A DNA stretch of 64,000 bases from Candidatus Electrothrix rattekaaiensis. Its GTDB lineage: Bacteria > Desulfobacterota > Desulfobulbia > Desulfobulbales > Desulfobulbaceae. Below, one piece after another: positions 8,269 through 17,492 of this stretch. Numbering within the stretch: the first letter of the stretch is position 1; each line of letters begins with the position of its first letter. The notes beneath the pieces are model-generated. The model worked only from the letters and a program-made list of their open reading frames with translations, did no database searches and had not been told where the DNA came from. The translations under genes and the position numbers were made by a program. The stretch lies in contig JAVQMD010000002.1 in NCBI GenBank assembly GCA_032595675.1, positions 1,178,001 through 1,242,000 on the forward strand. Direction: 5' to 3'.

Positions 8269-9771
8269 TTATGATTCCGCCATTTTGTGGGAAAACCTGA
8301 GAACAATAAACTCCGCAGGCCGCACGACGGCCATACCGATTTCAATAATCATTTTTCCCTCAAGGATGTCCTGTGCTGTCATGGTTTTACCAAGTCCCAC
8401 AGCAACATAAAAGGCATGTTCCGGTTTGACGCCCTGTAATGCGCCCTGTCGCCATTGGGTAGTCAAAAAATTTTCGATCATGGCCTGTATCCGCACCCAT
8501 GTGTTGGCATCGTTCGGCTCAAAGACAAACTGCTCCGTGGCTTTCTTGATGGATTCTTCGGCGAAATTAAAGAAGCGGCGGACATTGATATACCGCCATT
8601 CATTGTCGTTGCCTGCTAGGGTACGGGCACCCCAGACAAGAGTTCCTTTGCCAGTAAAATACCGAATAGCGTTAATGGACTTGCCGGATCGTGCATCCTC
8701 ATTCATACCATCTTGTTCGGCATTGGAAATTTGGAGAGTTGGCTGGATGACCGCATTCAAACTGACATTGGCAGGTGCTTTCCAAACCCCCCTGCTGTTG
8801 TCCACTGAAGCGTAGATTCCGGCTATGGCTGCCGCCGGCGGCATGATGCAGGGCATATCCCGAATAGCAGCTTTGGCCAGTTCATATCTAAAATTGTTGT
8901 TTTCTTTCAGTGTTGTTAAGTTCAGGGATTCTGAGTCGCTCTCTCCGCCTCCTGCAGATATGCCAGCTGCTCCTCCGTCATCTCCTGATGAATCGCCTGA
9001 GTCACCCGTTGCAGTGCTGCTAGAAGCGGTGTCTGTCTCGCTTTCTTGAACAGAACCGCTTTTTATTGTTACCGTCGTAGTATTTTCATCATAGGCAAGG
9101 TCTAGTATTGTTTCAACATTAGGCCCATAAACAGCTCCATATTTAAGATATTCATTGCCGATGCCCTTGCCTCTGAATTCGTCAACCATCTCATTCAGTG
9201 TATTTTCCCCTCCTTCATGTAGATCCATAATCACAAATCGATCTTTTAATTGATAGCACTGCTCAAGCGCAGAATTATAAAGAGTCTCAACTTCCGTAAT
9301 ATCAGAAATATTTTGTGCTTCTGGAAAAATGATCAGTGTAGGTTCATCCTCCTTCTTTAAGACATCCAGCCCCTTCTTTAATTCTGTCGAGGAAATACCA
9401 CCAGTATCAGCAGATTTCCCAATAGAGACGATATAGCAAGGGCCGCCTCCGTTAGCAAAGAAAAGCTGCAGCGCATAATACATAATATGTTTTGATGGGG
9501 TAGTTATCCGAGCTGTAGCAGATTCATTTCCATCTTTATCTGTAGTTATAGTTACTGTGATTGTCGTTTCCTTATCCGCTTCTCCAAAATATTTTTCATA
9601 TTCAACCATAGAAGAAATTCTTTTAGGTTTTATCTCTCCAGCAGCCTGATGATTCGACCTCTCGGTATACCCGATAAAAGCCGGAATAGCTGTTTCCACA
9701 GGAGCTATAGAAGGCGGAAACTTTGCGATTTCATCAATATAAACGCCAGGGGTTTTGTAGGGAGCAGCCAT
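8269..9771 (-). CDS. eCIS contractile sheath protein (Afp2/3/4-like)
   Basis: 500 residues. The N-terminus (YKTPGVYIDEI ... AFIGYTERS) and C-terminus (FVFEPNDANTWVRIQAMIENFLTTQWRQGAL ... 'VVRPAEFIVLRFSH', given here as separate short motifs) are the classic sheath signatures that form the interlocking strands of the contracting helix. 'LVWGARTLAG' is the usual conserved core motif. Residues 238-285 are an unusual low-complexity run of Ser, Gly, Asp and Thr, probably a flexible loop on the outer face. Only one sheath gene is present, whereas Afp has three. Confidence 0.93.
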   Translation of the reverse strand: MAAPYKTPGVYIDEIAKFPPSIAPVETAIPAFIGYTERSNHQAAGEIKPKRISSMVEYEKYFGEADKETTITVTITTDKDGNESATARITTPSKHIMYYALQLFFANGGGPCYIVSIGKSADTGGISSTELKKGLDVLKKEDEPTLIIFPEAQNISDITEVETLYNSALEQCYQLKDRFVIMDLHEGGENTLNEMVDEFRGKGIGNEYLKYGAVYGPNVETILDLAYDENTTTVTIKSGSVQESETDTASSSTATGDSGDSSGDDGGAAGISAGGGESDSESLNLTTLKENNNFRYELAKAAIRDMPCIMPPAAAIAGIYASVDNSRGVWKAPANVSLNAVIQPTLQISNAEQDGMNEDARSGKSINAIRYFTGKGTLVWGARTLAGNDNEWRYINVRRFFNFAEESIKKATEQFVFEPNDANTWVRIQAMIENFLTTQWRQGALQGVKPEHAFYVAVGLGKTMTAQDILEGKMIIEIGMAVVRPAEFIVLRFSHKMAES

Positions 9772-9805
9772 TCTCGTTCTCCTTTCAGATTACTTTTCAA
9801 GATGA

Positions 9806-10840
9806 TTAAATAAAAATTTCGGAAACCAATTTATTTCCTTCTTCTATCTTAAGATACTGTCCAATCGCAGGTTTTTGTTTAGAGCCAGCATTTCCGTAGT
9901 AGGTTAGTGGAAGTGGATTGGATTCCACAGAACTGAGTGCGCCTGTCTTCTTATTGATGTATTTCCATAAGGTGGAACGATTTTTAAAACGGACATGAAA
10001 AACCGAATTATCAGGCTCTAATTTTCCATTCTTTTCTTTTTCTTTTGCCTGCCCATTTTTGTTAACCAAACTAAACTGTTCATTATCCAGCCTCGCCTGT
10101 AATCGAATAAGGGTAAAAATATCAACGGGTAAGTCTTCGGGTAACTGTTTCCCTCGCTTGGGAACTTGCTTTTTCAGTTCTTCTGAAAAAGTAGGTGGAG
10201 GTGTAATTACAGGGACATCTCCTTGATGAACATAGACAGGATTATCAGCTTTATCACCTAACTCTTGCACGTCATCCTGCTGGTCGCTGACCATCTGCTT
10301 CAACACACCGTTCTCAGTAAAAAACGATTCTACTCCATCGGGAGAATCAAGAAATTCTTGGGATAAAAACAGCGTTCCTTTACCATCCAGACCAATATTT
10401 TCACGTAATGTTCCAGTCTGATTAGATAACACCGGCACATTCTCCCTGTACCTATACGTTTTTTTTGCATCTTCATGATAGATTTCGTGAATCGTTTGTG
10501 GACGCAAGGTCAACGCCGTGTAGTTAAATAGGTTCGGATCGTGTACTGTCACCACGAATTCAAACATTGTTTCAGCAGGAACCGTGACTTTATCCGGCAG
10601 TGCTGCAATACAGCCCAACGCGGTCGTTTTATATATGCACCCAAATCCGTTCAGAGTTTTTACTGTACTGGCAGTTGGCTCAATAACAAAAAAGCGTCTA
10701 CAATCATATGATCGCAGACGCTTTTTGTGTTGATCTTTCGGTAAAGAATCAAATAATGTACCCCCCTCATCCAGCCAGTAATGATGCAGCAGACGTATCT
10801 CAAACAATGGTCTGTATCGATTCCTGACTTGCTCAGACAT
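9806..10840 (-). CDS. eCIS-cluster protein of unknown function
   Basis: 344 residues, lying between the Pvc16-like gene and the sheath. The N-terminus 'NRYRPLFEIRLLHHYWLDEG' and the motif 'CRRFFVIEPTASTVKTLNG' recall proteins of unknown function seen in other eCIS loci. The rest is mixed alpha/beta with a lysine- and glutamate-rich patch near residues 265-280. There is no signal peptide and no membrane segment. Co-orientation and 9-base spacing from its upstream neighbour argue for a structural or assembly role. I do not recognise a defined domain. Confidence 0.7.
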   Translation of the reverse strand: MSEQVRNRYRPLFEIRLLHHYWLDEGGTLFDSLPKDQHKKRLRSYDCRRFFVIEPTASTVKTLNGFGCIYKTTALGCIAALPDKVTVPAETMFEFVVTVHDPNLFNYTALTLRPQTIHEIYHEDAKKTYRYRENVPVLSNQTGTLRENIGLDGKGTLFLSQEFLDSPDGVESFFTENGVLKQMVSDQQDDVQELGDKADNPVYVHQGDVPVITPPPTFSEELKKQVPKRGKQLPEDLPVDIFTLIRLQARLDNEQFSLVNKNGQAKEKEKNGKLEPDNSVFHVRFKNRSTLWKYINKKTGALSSVESNPLPLTYYGNAGSKQKPAIGQYLKIEEGNKLVSEIFI

Positions 10841-10849
10841 AATCTTGCA

Positions 10850-11467
10850 CTACTCGGTTTTATGAGAGAAATTAGTGATAACCTCTTCTACAACCCCACC
10901 TTGGCCTTGAACAGACTTAAATTGGAGATCAAGCATTCTGAGCTTGTATAAAACAAAGGGATACTGCTTTCCTCCGAGTGTGCCCCAGAGATGGTTCACC
11001 TCTTCCATGCTGGGAGAGTATAAGTCAAAAATTAACTTAAATGATTCCAGCCGATCCAGAGTGTTAAGAGGCTCATCTTTGCTTATAGATTCTGGGTCAA
11101 CATTATCTTGCGTAATGACGTTATTACACTGAAAAAAAAGGATTGCTCTTGAGAGCATTAACAATGCATTCGTGTAATCTTTATGTGCAGCGGTAATAAG
11201 AATTAAAAGATTGATAAAAACAGGAGGATTCTCGTAGGTTACTCTGAGTGATGCGCTATCTGATACACGATGAGGTAAATTTTTGAGAGTTTTTTCTTCT
11301 TTAATATTAACGACAGAGATGTAGAGCATCTCTCTATCATGATTGCCAGTAAACCCTTCAGCCAAATTACCTAACTTAACCGAAGGATCTTCACTCGACA
11401 TATTATAATTATCCGTCAGGTGCTTATGAAGTTCGTTGGCAACTATAGTCAACGCATGAGAAATCAT
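10850..11467 (-). CDS. Pvc16-like (DUF4255) tail-terminator protein
   Basis: 205 residues, first gene of the visible series. 'MISHALTIVANELHKHL' and the central 'PPVFINLLILITAAHKDYTNALLMLSRAILFFQ' region (shown here in parts) match the DUF4255/Pvc16 N-terminal family. 'LWGTLGGKQYPFVLYKLRML' is the typical C-terminal motif. Pvc16/Afp16 caps the upper end of tube and sheath and sets particle length. Usually this gene lies late in Afp-type clusters; here it leads the operon, as in several marine and deltaproteobacterial loci. Confidence 0.85.
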   Translation of the reverse strand: MISHALTIVANELHKHLTDNYNMSSEDPSVKLGNLAEGFTGNHDREMLYISVVNIKEEKTLKNLPHRVSDSASLRVTYENPPVFINLLILITAAHKDYTNALLMLSRAILFFQCNNVITQDNVDPESISKDEPLNTLDRLESFKLIFDLYSPSMEEVNHLWGTLGGKQYPFVLYKLRMLDLQFKSVQGQGGVVEEVITNFSHKTE

Positions 11468-11954
11468 GATATACCGCCTTGCAGAAAGAATTATAAGCCA
11501 AGAGGTAAATCTCTACCTGACCCTATAGAATCCTTTGTTACTGGGATCGGTTTCGTCAATATGCAAGCTAACTCTGATCAGTGGGGCAAAAAAAGAAGCG
11601 ACCAGCGAAATAATGTTGTTCAGGTATAGCGATTATTCAAACAAGAGAGATAAGTAACATTTGAATAAATATTATTTTCACCATGATTCCTAAAAAAGTC
11701 AAGAAAAAAATAGGTATTTTATTTTATATGCTTTGTCTTCAATGATTCGGTAAGTTTTTCAGCATGGGGTAGCTATCAGACGCTAACCTTTTGAAATTTC
11801 TCAAATTAAGCTTTCTAAGCTAATTCAACCAACATGCTGAAATTGCTAAATTAAAAATTATTTACCGAACCATTGGTCTTAACAATTTATTATTAGTGTT
11901 TTTTCTCTGCTGTTTGAAAACTTTATTGTCAACTTTCACCGAGCATACAGAGCG
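11468..11954 (+). other. Spacer between eCIS operon and transposase
   Basis: 487 bases without a credible gene. It must contain the promoter of the leftward eCIS operon, but I see no convincing -35/-10 pair. At 11740-11753 there is CAATGATTCGGTAA, and at 11862-11875 the near-reverse copy TTACCGAACCATTG. Between them AGCATG and CATGCT also pair, so 11740-11875 can fold into an imperfect hairpin resembling an IS end or a small non-autonomous element. Confidence 0.5.
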
Positions 11955-13254
11955 ATGGAGCGAAGAATCAAAAGTATTTTAAGCGGTACAGAGGGGCTCA
12001 AAGCCGTCAGGAGAAATGCCCTGATCCATATTTTCACTCTCTTCATCGCTTTGCCGGGTCGTGTCAATTTTCTCGCGATGGCCCGGCACGGTCGTTTTTC
12101 GGAGAAAACATATCGAAATCATTTCGAGGAAAAGTTTGATTTCTTTAAGTTTAACAAACAACTTGCGGAGCAGTTCTGTTCTTCTCATCGAATTATTGCG
12201 GGAGACTGCTCTTTCATCCCGAAGTCGGGGAAAAGGACTCCTCACCTTGCCAAATTCTGGAGTGGATGTGCTTCCAAGTCGCTGCCCGGACTCGAAATAA
12301 GCTCTCTCGCAGTTGTTGATATTGACACGAACAGGGCCGTCCATCTCGAATGCGAACAGACTCCGGGAGATCTTTCCGACAACGAAAGTCGAATCGATTT
12401 CTATGTCGATCAGCTGATCAGGCGTGCCGAAGATCTCAAGAAACTCGCCGATTACTTTGTCTACGACGGTGCTGCCGCAAAGAAAAAGTTTGTCGACGGC
12501 ATCGTTGAAAACACCGAACTGCATCTCGTCAGTAAACTTCGCCGGGATGCGAATCTGCGGTATTTATATACAGGCCCGAGGAAGCCAGGGCCGGGCTGTC
12601 CGAGACAATATGACGGCAAAATCTGGTGGAACAATATTGAGACCGATCGTTTCGACATCTGTCATGAAAGCGATGAAATTATTATATATACAGCCGTTGT
12701 CAATAGTGTGTCGCTGAAACGTAATGTCCGTATCGCTTATGTCAGAAAGAAAGGAACCGACAGTTATGTCGTTCTTTTCTCTACCGATATGAACCTGGAC
12801 GGGTTTCTGATTTATAAATATTACAAGGCCCGCTTTCAGATAGAATTTCTTTTTCGGGATGCGAAGCAGTATACCGGCCTCACGCATTGTCAGGCGCGAA
12901 GTGAAAATAAGCTGTATTTTCATTTCAACTGCTCGTTGACCTCCGTATCACTCGCAAAAATCGACTTCTTCGACAAGGTTGAAAATCAGGGATCTCCTTT
13001 TTCGATGAAGAATATAACTGATTATTATTCTGCTAAATTATTTCTTGATCGTATTTTATCCAAGTTAGATATTGAGCTAACTTCAGATAAATTCGATTTC
13101 GATTATGAAGAACTGCTGAATACTGCGGGTGCGCTCGCATAATCGTGAGTGAAATTTACCGAACCATTGAAGAATTATTCAAAGTTTTTTTCTCAAAATC
13201 AGGCTGCTCTGAACATCGCTTGTTTCACAGCGGAAAAAAATTACCGAACCATTG
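11740..13254 (+). mobile_element. IS4-type insertion sequence, boundaries uncertain
   Basis: The transposase gene at 11955-13142 is bracketed by copies of a 14-bp motif. CAATGATTCGGTAA is at 11740-11753. The complementary-sense TTACCGAACCATTG is at 11862-11875, 13156-13169 and 13241-13254. The leftmost copy and one of the right copies probably mark the terminal inverted repeats (13 of 14 bases match). The extra copies suggest a nested or tandem insertion. No clear target-site duplication was found, so the outer limits are approximate. Confidence 0.5.
11955..13142 (+). CDS. IS4-family DDE transposase
   Basis: 395 residues. The catalytic residues can be placed: first Asp in 'IIAGDCSFIPKSG', second Asp in 'YFVYDGAAAKKKF', and the Glu in the 'YKARFQIEFLFRDAKQ' segment, which fits the IS4 YREK signature Y-x2-R-x3-E-x6-K. 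The frame is intact from start to stop, so the enzyme may still be active. It stands alone between the eCIS operon and the nif promoter region, on the opposite strand from the eCIS genes. Confidence 0.9.
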   Translation: MERRIKSILSGTEGLKAVRRNALIHIFTLFIALPGRVNFLAMARHGRFSEKTYRNHFEEKFDFFKFNKQLAEQFCSSHRIIAGDCSFIPKSGKRTPHLAKFWSGCASKSLPGLEISSLAVVDIDTNRAVHLECEQTPGDLSDNESRIDFYVDQLIRRAEDLKKLADYFVYDGAAAKKKFVDGIVENTELHLVSKLRRDANLRYLYTGPRKPGPGCPRQYDGKIWWNNIETDRFDICHESDEIIIYTAVVNSVSLKRNVRIAYVRKKGTDSYVVLFSTDMNLDGFLIYKYYKARFQIEFLFRDAKQYTGLTHCQARSENKLYFHFNCSLTSVSLAKIDFFDKVENQGSPFSMKNITDYYSAKLFLDRILSKLDIELTSDKFDFDYEELLNTAGALA

Positions 13255-13267
13255 GTATAGCTACGGT

Positions 13268-13409
13268 GGAATAAAAAATGAATAACTTCCAGATTTCAAA
13301 AAACTGGCACTCCTCTATAACTGCCATTTTTGCAGGAACTGATCAAAAACGACAGGCATGTTCTCAATAAAACAGTCGAGCAAATCGGGAAGTTATTTTT
13401 TTACATTCC
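13268..13409. repeat. Small inverted-repeat element (MITE-like)
   Basis: The left end GGAATAAAAAATGAATAACT, followed by TCC, is nearly the reverse complement of the right end, GGAAGTTATTTTTTTACATT followed by CC. The ends are about 22 bases each, with a few mismatches or shifts, and the total length is about 142 bp. No coding sequence lies inside. This looks like a non-autonomous transposon remnant or a large hairpin just upstream of the nif control region. Confidence 0.5.
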
Positions 13410-13705
13410 GGTGGTATAATCAACGTTGTAATAGCTTTCCAGCAATTCATGGTAAACCCCATTGAAACCCCGCATTCCGCGTTCCAGCCCATGTCCGCGC
13501 CACCTCAAAGCAGGTAGCGAATAAACTTGATATCCCGGCTACCGCAGTCGAGCAACACGGTTTTTTATGTGTCAACGTACGGAATGTGGGGGTATGAAAA
13601 ACTTAATACTTTCAAGTGGTAAGTCCCTGCGTTTTGGTTAGTTAGCGACTTGATCGATGCAGCATTCTTTTTGTTTGCAACAAAACTGACATACACCTAC
13701 CTAAT

Positions 13706-13721
13706 TGTAAACACATAGACA
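13706..13721 (+). promoter_or_regulatory. Putative NifA upstream activator site
   Basis: An exact TGT-N10-ACA match (TGT 13706-13708, ACA 13719-13721). This is the known binding pattern for NifA. It lies about 125-140 bases upstream of the predicted sigma-54 start site, inside the usual range for activator binding. The pattern has low information on its own; the adjacent sigma-54 promoter raises its credibility. Confidence 0.6.
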
Positions 13722-13818
13722 AAAGGGTTCGAGAGAACAATATCGGTTTCGTTCGTTTTTAAAAGAAGGCGATCTTAATCTTTTGATATTAAAGAATGAA
13801 AATCTTTTTTTTCTCGAA

Positions 13819-13834
13819 CGGCACACCGCTTGCT
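13819..13834 (+). promoter_or_regulatory. Sigma-54 (RpoN) promoter of the nif operon
   Basis: The sequence CGGCACACCGCTTGCT carries the invariant GG (13820-13821) and GC (13832-13833) doublets with exactly ten bases between them. It fits the -24/-12 consensus TGGCAC-N5-TTGCW except for the first base. The predicted start is near 13845, about 83 bases before nifH. With the TGT-N10-ACA site upstream this indicates NifA/RpoN control of nitrogen fixation. Confidence 0.75.
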
Positions 13835-13864
13835 TTATAAGGGGCAACAGCGGCACAATGATGA

Positions 13865-14752
<888 letters not shown>

Positions 14753-14762
14753 ACATGGGGCG

Positions 14763-14912
14763 GTAGGGGTAGACCTCTGTGTCTGCCCGGTATGAAAGGG
14801 CGAACACAGGGATTCGCCCCTACGGGTAAAAAACGGTAGGGGCAGGTCCCCGTGCCTGCCCTGTTAAGGCGAATAAACACAATGTAGGGTCACGGCGTGC
14901 CGTGCCCCTACG
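14763..14912. repeat. Palindromic repeat block in nifH-nifI1 spacer
   Basis: Three related GC-rich motifs in tandem: a GGTAGGGGTAGACC...GTCTGCCC arm with a partner ending in GATTCGCCCCTAC; a GGTAGGGGCAGGTCCCC...CCTGCCC hairpin; and a GTAGGGTCACGGC...GCCGTGCCCCTAC hairpin. The same three motif types recur between nifD and nifK (17340-17465). They resemble dispersed extragenic palindromes and could act as processing or partial termination sites after nifH. Confidence 0.8.
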
Positions 14913-14937
14913 GGTAAATATATAAGGAGAACAACTC

Positions 14938-15282
14938 ATGTTAATGATCAGAGCTATAGTCAGGCCGGAAAAAACAGATGCAGTGCTGGCTGCCCTCATG
15001 GATGCGGGCTTTCCGGCGGTCACCAAATATTCCGTTGCCGGGCGCGGTAAACAACGCGGTATTAAAATCGGTGATGTCACCTATGATGAGATTCCGAAAA
15101 TGATGCTTATGTCCGTTGTTCGGGACGAAGATAAAGATTTTGTTATCCAGACCATCATGGATACAGCCAGAACTTCCGAGAAAGGCGCTTTTGGTGACGG
15201 TAAGATCTTTGTCAGCGAGGTTGAGGAAGTGTATACCATCAGTTCCGGTGTTAAGGAAGGAGCAGTCGGGGAGGCCGCGTAA
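14938..15282 (+). CDS. nifI1: PII-family nitrogenase regulator NifI1
   Basis: 114 residues, GlnB-like. 'MIRAIVRPEKTDAVLAALMDAGF' (start region, abbreviated) and 'GDGKIFVSEVEEVYTI' are PII signatures. The T-loop region contains 'AGRGKQRGIKIGDVTYD'. NifI1 works with NifI2 as a hetero-oligomer that blocks nitrogenase when fixed nitrogen rises and is relieved by 2-oxoglutarate and ATP. Placement between nifH and nifD is diagnostic. TAAGGAGA precedes the start. The stop overlaps the next start (TAATG). Confidence 0.95.
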   Translation: MLMIRAIVRPEKTDAVLAALMDAGFPAVTKYSVAGRGKQRGIKIGDVTYDEIPKMMLMSVVRDEDKDFVIQTIMDTARTSEKGAFGDGKIFVSEVEEVYTISSGVKEGAVGEAA

Positions 15283-15656
15283 TGAAAGAAGTCATTGCTG
15301 TGGTACGCATCAATATGATGAACCAGACCAAGCAGGCCTTAAGCGATGCCGGGGTTGACGCCTATTTCGCCCGAGAGGCTCAGGGGCGGGGCAAAGGTTT
15401 CGCCAATCCCAAGGTGCTTGAGGGGGTTGATGAGGGATACGAAGAAGCGGCTGCCGTGCTGGGAGAAAAGGGAAAACTCTATCCCAAGCGAGTGCTGACC
15501 GTGGTGGTTGAGGACGATAAGGTCGACGATGTTGTGCAGGCCATTATCGCACCCAACAAGACCGGCAAGCCGGGCGACGGAAAGATATTTATTCTGCCTG
15601 TGGCTGATTCGGTTCGGGTTCGGACCGGGGAATCGGGCGAAGCAGCTATCGTCTGA
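15282..15656 (+). CDS. nifI2: PII-family nitrogenase regulator NifI2
   Basis: 124 residues. It is PII-like with the longer central region typical of NifI2 ('FAREAQGRGKGFANPKVLEG', then a VDEGYEEAAAVLGEKGKLYPKR stretch, shown in part) and the C-terminal 'GDGKIFILPVADSVRVRTGE' motif. It partners with NifI1 in ammonia switch-off. Coupled start with nifI1, and 29 bases before nifD. Confidence 0.95.
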   Translation: MKEVIAVVRINMMNQTKQALSDAGVDAYFAREAQGRGKGFANPKVLEGVDEGYEEAAAVLGEKGKLYPKRVLTVVVEDDKVDDVVQAIIAPNKTGKPGDGKIFILPVADSVRVRTGESGEAAIV

Positions 15657-15685
15657 ACCTGAAGAGAAAATTTGAGGAGAACAAT

Positions 15686-17329
15686 ATGGGAGCGGCAGAA
15701 AAACTGGTGCAGTGGAATCCCACCGATATTAAGGCGGAATTGATTAAAAAGTATCCGCCCAAGGTGGCCCGTAAACGCGCCAAACAGATAATGATTAACG
15801 AGGCCTTGGAGAACGGCACGCCGGAAATTACGGCCAATGTCCGTACCATCCCAGGCATCATCACCATGCGCGGTTGTACCTACGCCGGTTGTAAGGGCGT
15901 TATCATGGGACCGACCCGCGATATCGTCAACCTGGTCCACGGACCCATCGGATGTAGCTTTTACGCCTGGTTGACCCGACGTAATCAGACCGATGCTGGC
16001 CCGGAAGGACCGGACGGTGAAAACTTCATGAACTACTGTTTTTCCACCGATATGCAGGATCAGGATATCATCTTCGGCGGAGAGAAAAAACTGGAGCAGG
16101 CCATTCAGGAAGCCTATGACCTGTTTCATCCCAAGTCCATTGCAGTGTTTGCCACCTGTCCGGTGGGTCTGATCGGAGATGATATTCACACCATTTCCCG
16201 GCAGATGAAAGAAAAGCTGGGTGACTGTAATGTGTACGCCTTCAGCTGTGAGGGCTATAAGGGTGTCAGTCAGTCAGCAGGCCATCATATCGCCAACAAT
16301 CAGGTGTTCCGTCATATCGTGGGCGAGAACGACAAGCCGGTTGAGGGCAAATACAAAATCAACCTGCTGGGTGAGTACAATATCGGCGGCGACGGCTTTG
16401 AGATAGATCGGGTCTTTAAGAAATGTGGGATTACCAATATCTCCACCTTTTCCGGCAACTCTACCTATGAGCAGTTTGCCACAGCTCATCAGGCCGACCT
16501 GAATGCGGTTATGTGTCATCGGTCCATCAACTACGTGGCTGACATGCTGGAGACTAAGTTCGGTATTCCGTGGATCAAGGTGAACTTCATCGGAGCCAAC
16601 GCTACAGCCAAATCGCTGCGTAAGATTGCCGCCTATTTTGAGGATCAGGAGCTGATCGACAAGGTGGAAGCAGTGATTGCCGAGGAAATGCCGGATGTTG
16701 AAGCGGCGGCGAGCGAAATTCTGCCCCGTACCGGCGGCAAGACAGCCATGATGTTTGTGGGTGGCTCCAGAGCCCATCATTATAAGGAGTTGTTTGACGA
16801 GTTGGGCATGAAGACCATCTCTGCCGGTTACGAGTTTGGTCATCGTGATGATTACGAGGGTCGTCGGGTTCTGCCGCACATCAAGGTGGATGCGGACAGC
16901 CGGAACATCGAGGAAATCGTGGTGGAGGCCGATGAGACTCGCTTTAGCCCTCGCAAGAGTGAAGAGGAGCTGAAGGCACTGGAGGAAGGCGGTCTTAAAT
17001 TCAAGGATTACGAAGGATTGGCCCCAGATTTAGAAGAGGGCACCTTGATCATCGACGACCTCAATCAGTACGAGGCTGAGAAGCTGGTCGAGCTGATGAA
17101 GCCGGACATTTTCTGTGCAGGTATCAAAGAGAAGTTCTCCATTCAGAAGCTGGGCGTGCCCATGAAGCAGCTGCACAGCTATGATTCTGGCGGCCCCTAT
17201 GCCGGATTCAAAGGTGCGATCAACTTTTACAAAGAGATTGACCGTCTGGTGAACAGCAGGGTCTGGAGTTACATGAAGGCCCCCTGGCAGGAAAACCCGC
17301 AGCTCTCCGGCACCTTTGTCTGGGAATAA
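15686..17329 (+). CDS. nifD: Nitrogenase MoFe protein alpha chain NifD
   Basis: 547 residues. The P-cluster ligands are Cys64 (MRGC), Cys90 (PIGCS) and Cys158 (ATCP). The FeMo-cofactor ligands are Cys277 (VMCHRS) and His497 (LHSYD). The substrate-pocket residues in 'GVSQSAGHHIANN' (Gln195-like and His200-like) are intact. Relative to the Azotobacter protein there is a charged insertion of about 50 residues around 385-450, as known in clostridial NifD. The partner NifK is correspondingly short. A GAGGAGA ribosome site precedes the ATG. It should form the alpha2beta2 catalytic component with NifK. Confidence 0.98.
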   Translation: MGAAEKLVQWNPTDIKAELIKKYPPKVARKRAKQIMINEALENGTPEITANVRTIPGIITMRGCTYAGCKGVIMGPTRDIVNLVHGPIGCSFYAWLTRRNQTDAGPEGPDGENFMNYCFSTDMQDQDIIFGGEKKLEQAIQEAYDLFHPKSIAVFATCPVGLIGDDIHTISRQMKEKLGDCNVYAFSCEGYKGVSQSAGHHIANNQVFRHIVGENDKPVEGKYKINLLGEYNIGGDGFEIDRVFKKCGITNISTFSGNSTYEQFATAHQADLNAVMCHRSINYVADMLETKFGIPWIKVNFIGANATAKSLRKIAAYFEDQELIDKVEAVIAEEMPDVEAAASEILPRTGGKTAMMFVGGSRAHHYKELFDELGMKTISAGYEFGHRDDYEGRRVLPHIKVDADSRNIEEIVVEADETRFSPRKSEEELKALEEGGLKFKDYEGLAPDLEEGTLIIDDLNQYEAEKLVELMKPDIFCAGIKEKFSIQKLGVPMKQLHSYDSGGPYAGFKGAINFYKEIDRLVNSRVWSYMKAPWQENPQLSGTFVWE

Positions 17330-17339
17330 TTCGGAACAT

Positions 17340-17465
17340 GTAGGGGCAGGTCCCCGTGCCTGCCCTGCCCGATTTTTCGGGAAATTCAGGGCGAACACAG
17401 GGATTCGCCCCTACATCCCATACGCGGAAATAATTCCGTAAGGGCACGGCACGCCGTGCCCCTAC
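17340..17465. repeat. Palindromic repeat block in nifD-nifK spacer
   Basis: It repeats the motif set of the nifH-nifI1 spacer: GTAGGGGCAGGTCCCC with CCTGCCC, a GGGCGAACACAGG...GATTCGCCCCTAC unit, and an AGGGCACGGC...GCCGTGCCCCTAC hairpin. Having the same composite element twice inside one operon suggests insertion of a mobile repeat or selection for operon processing. The reading frames of the flanking genes are unaffected. Confidence 0.8.
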
Positions 17466-17492
17466 AGATGATCATTACGAGGTTGAAATACC

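Noticed and set aside
13305-13322. Second sigma-54 promoter candidate (TGGCAC near 13304)
   Set aside because: Ten bases after the GG there is TA and not GC, so the -12 element is missing.
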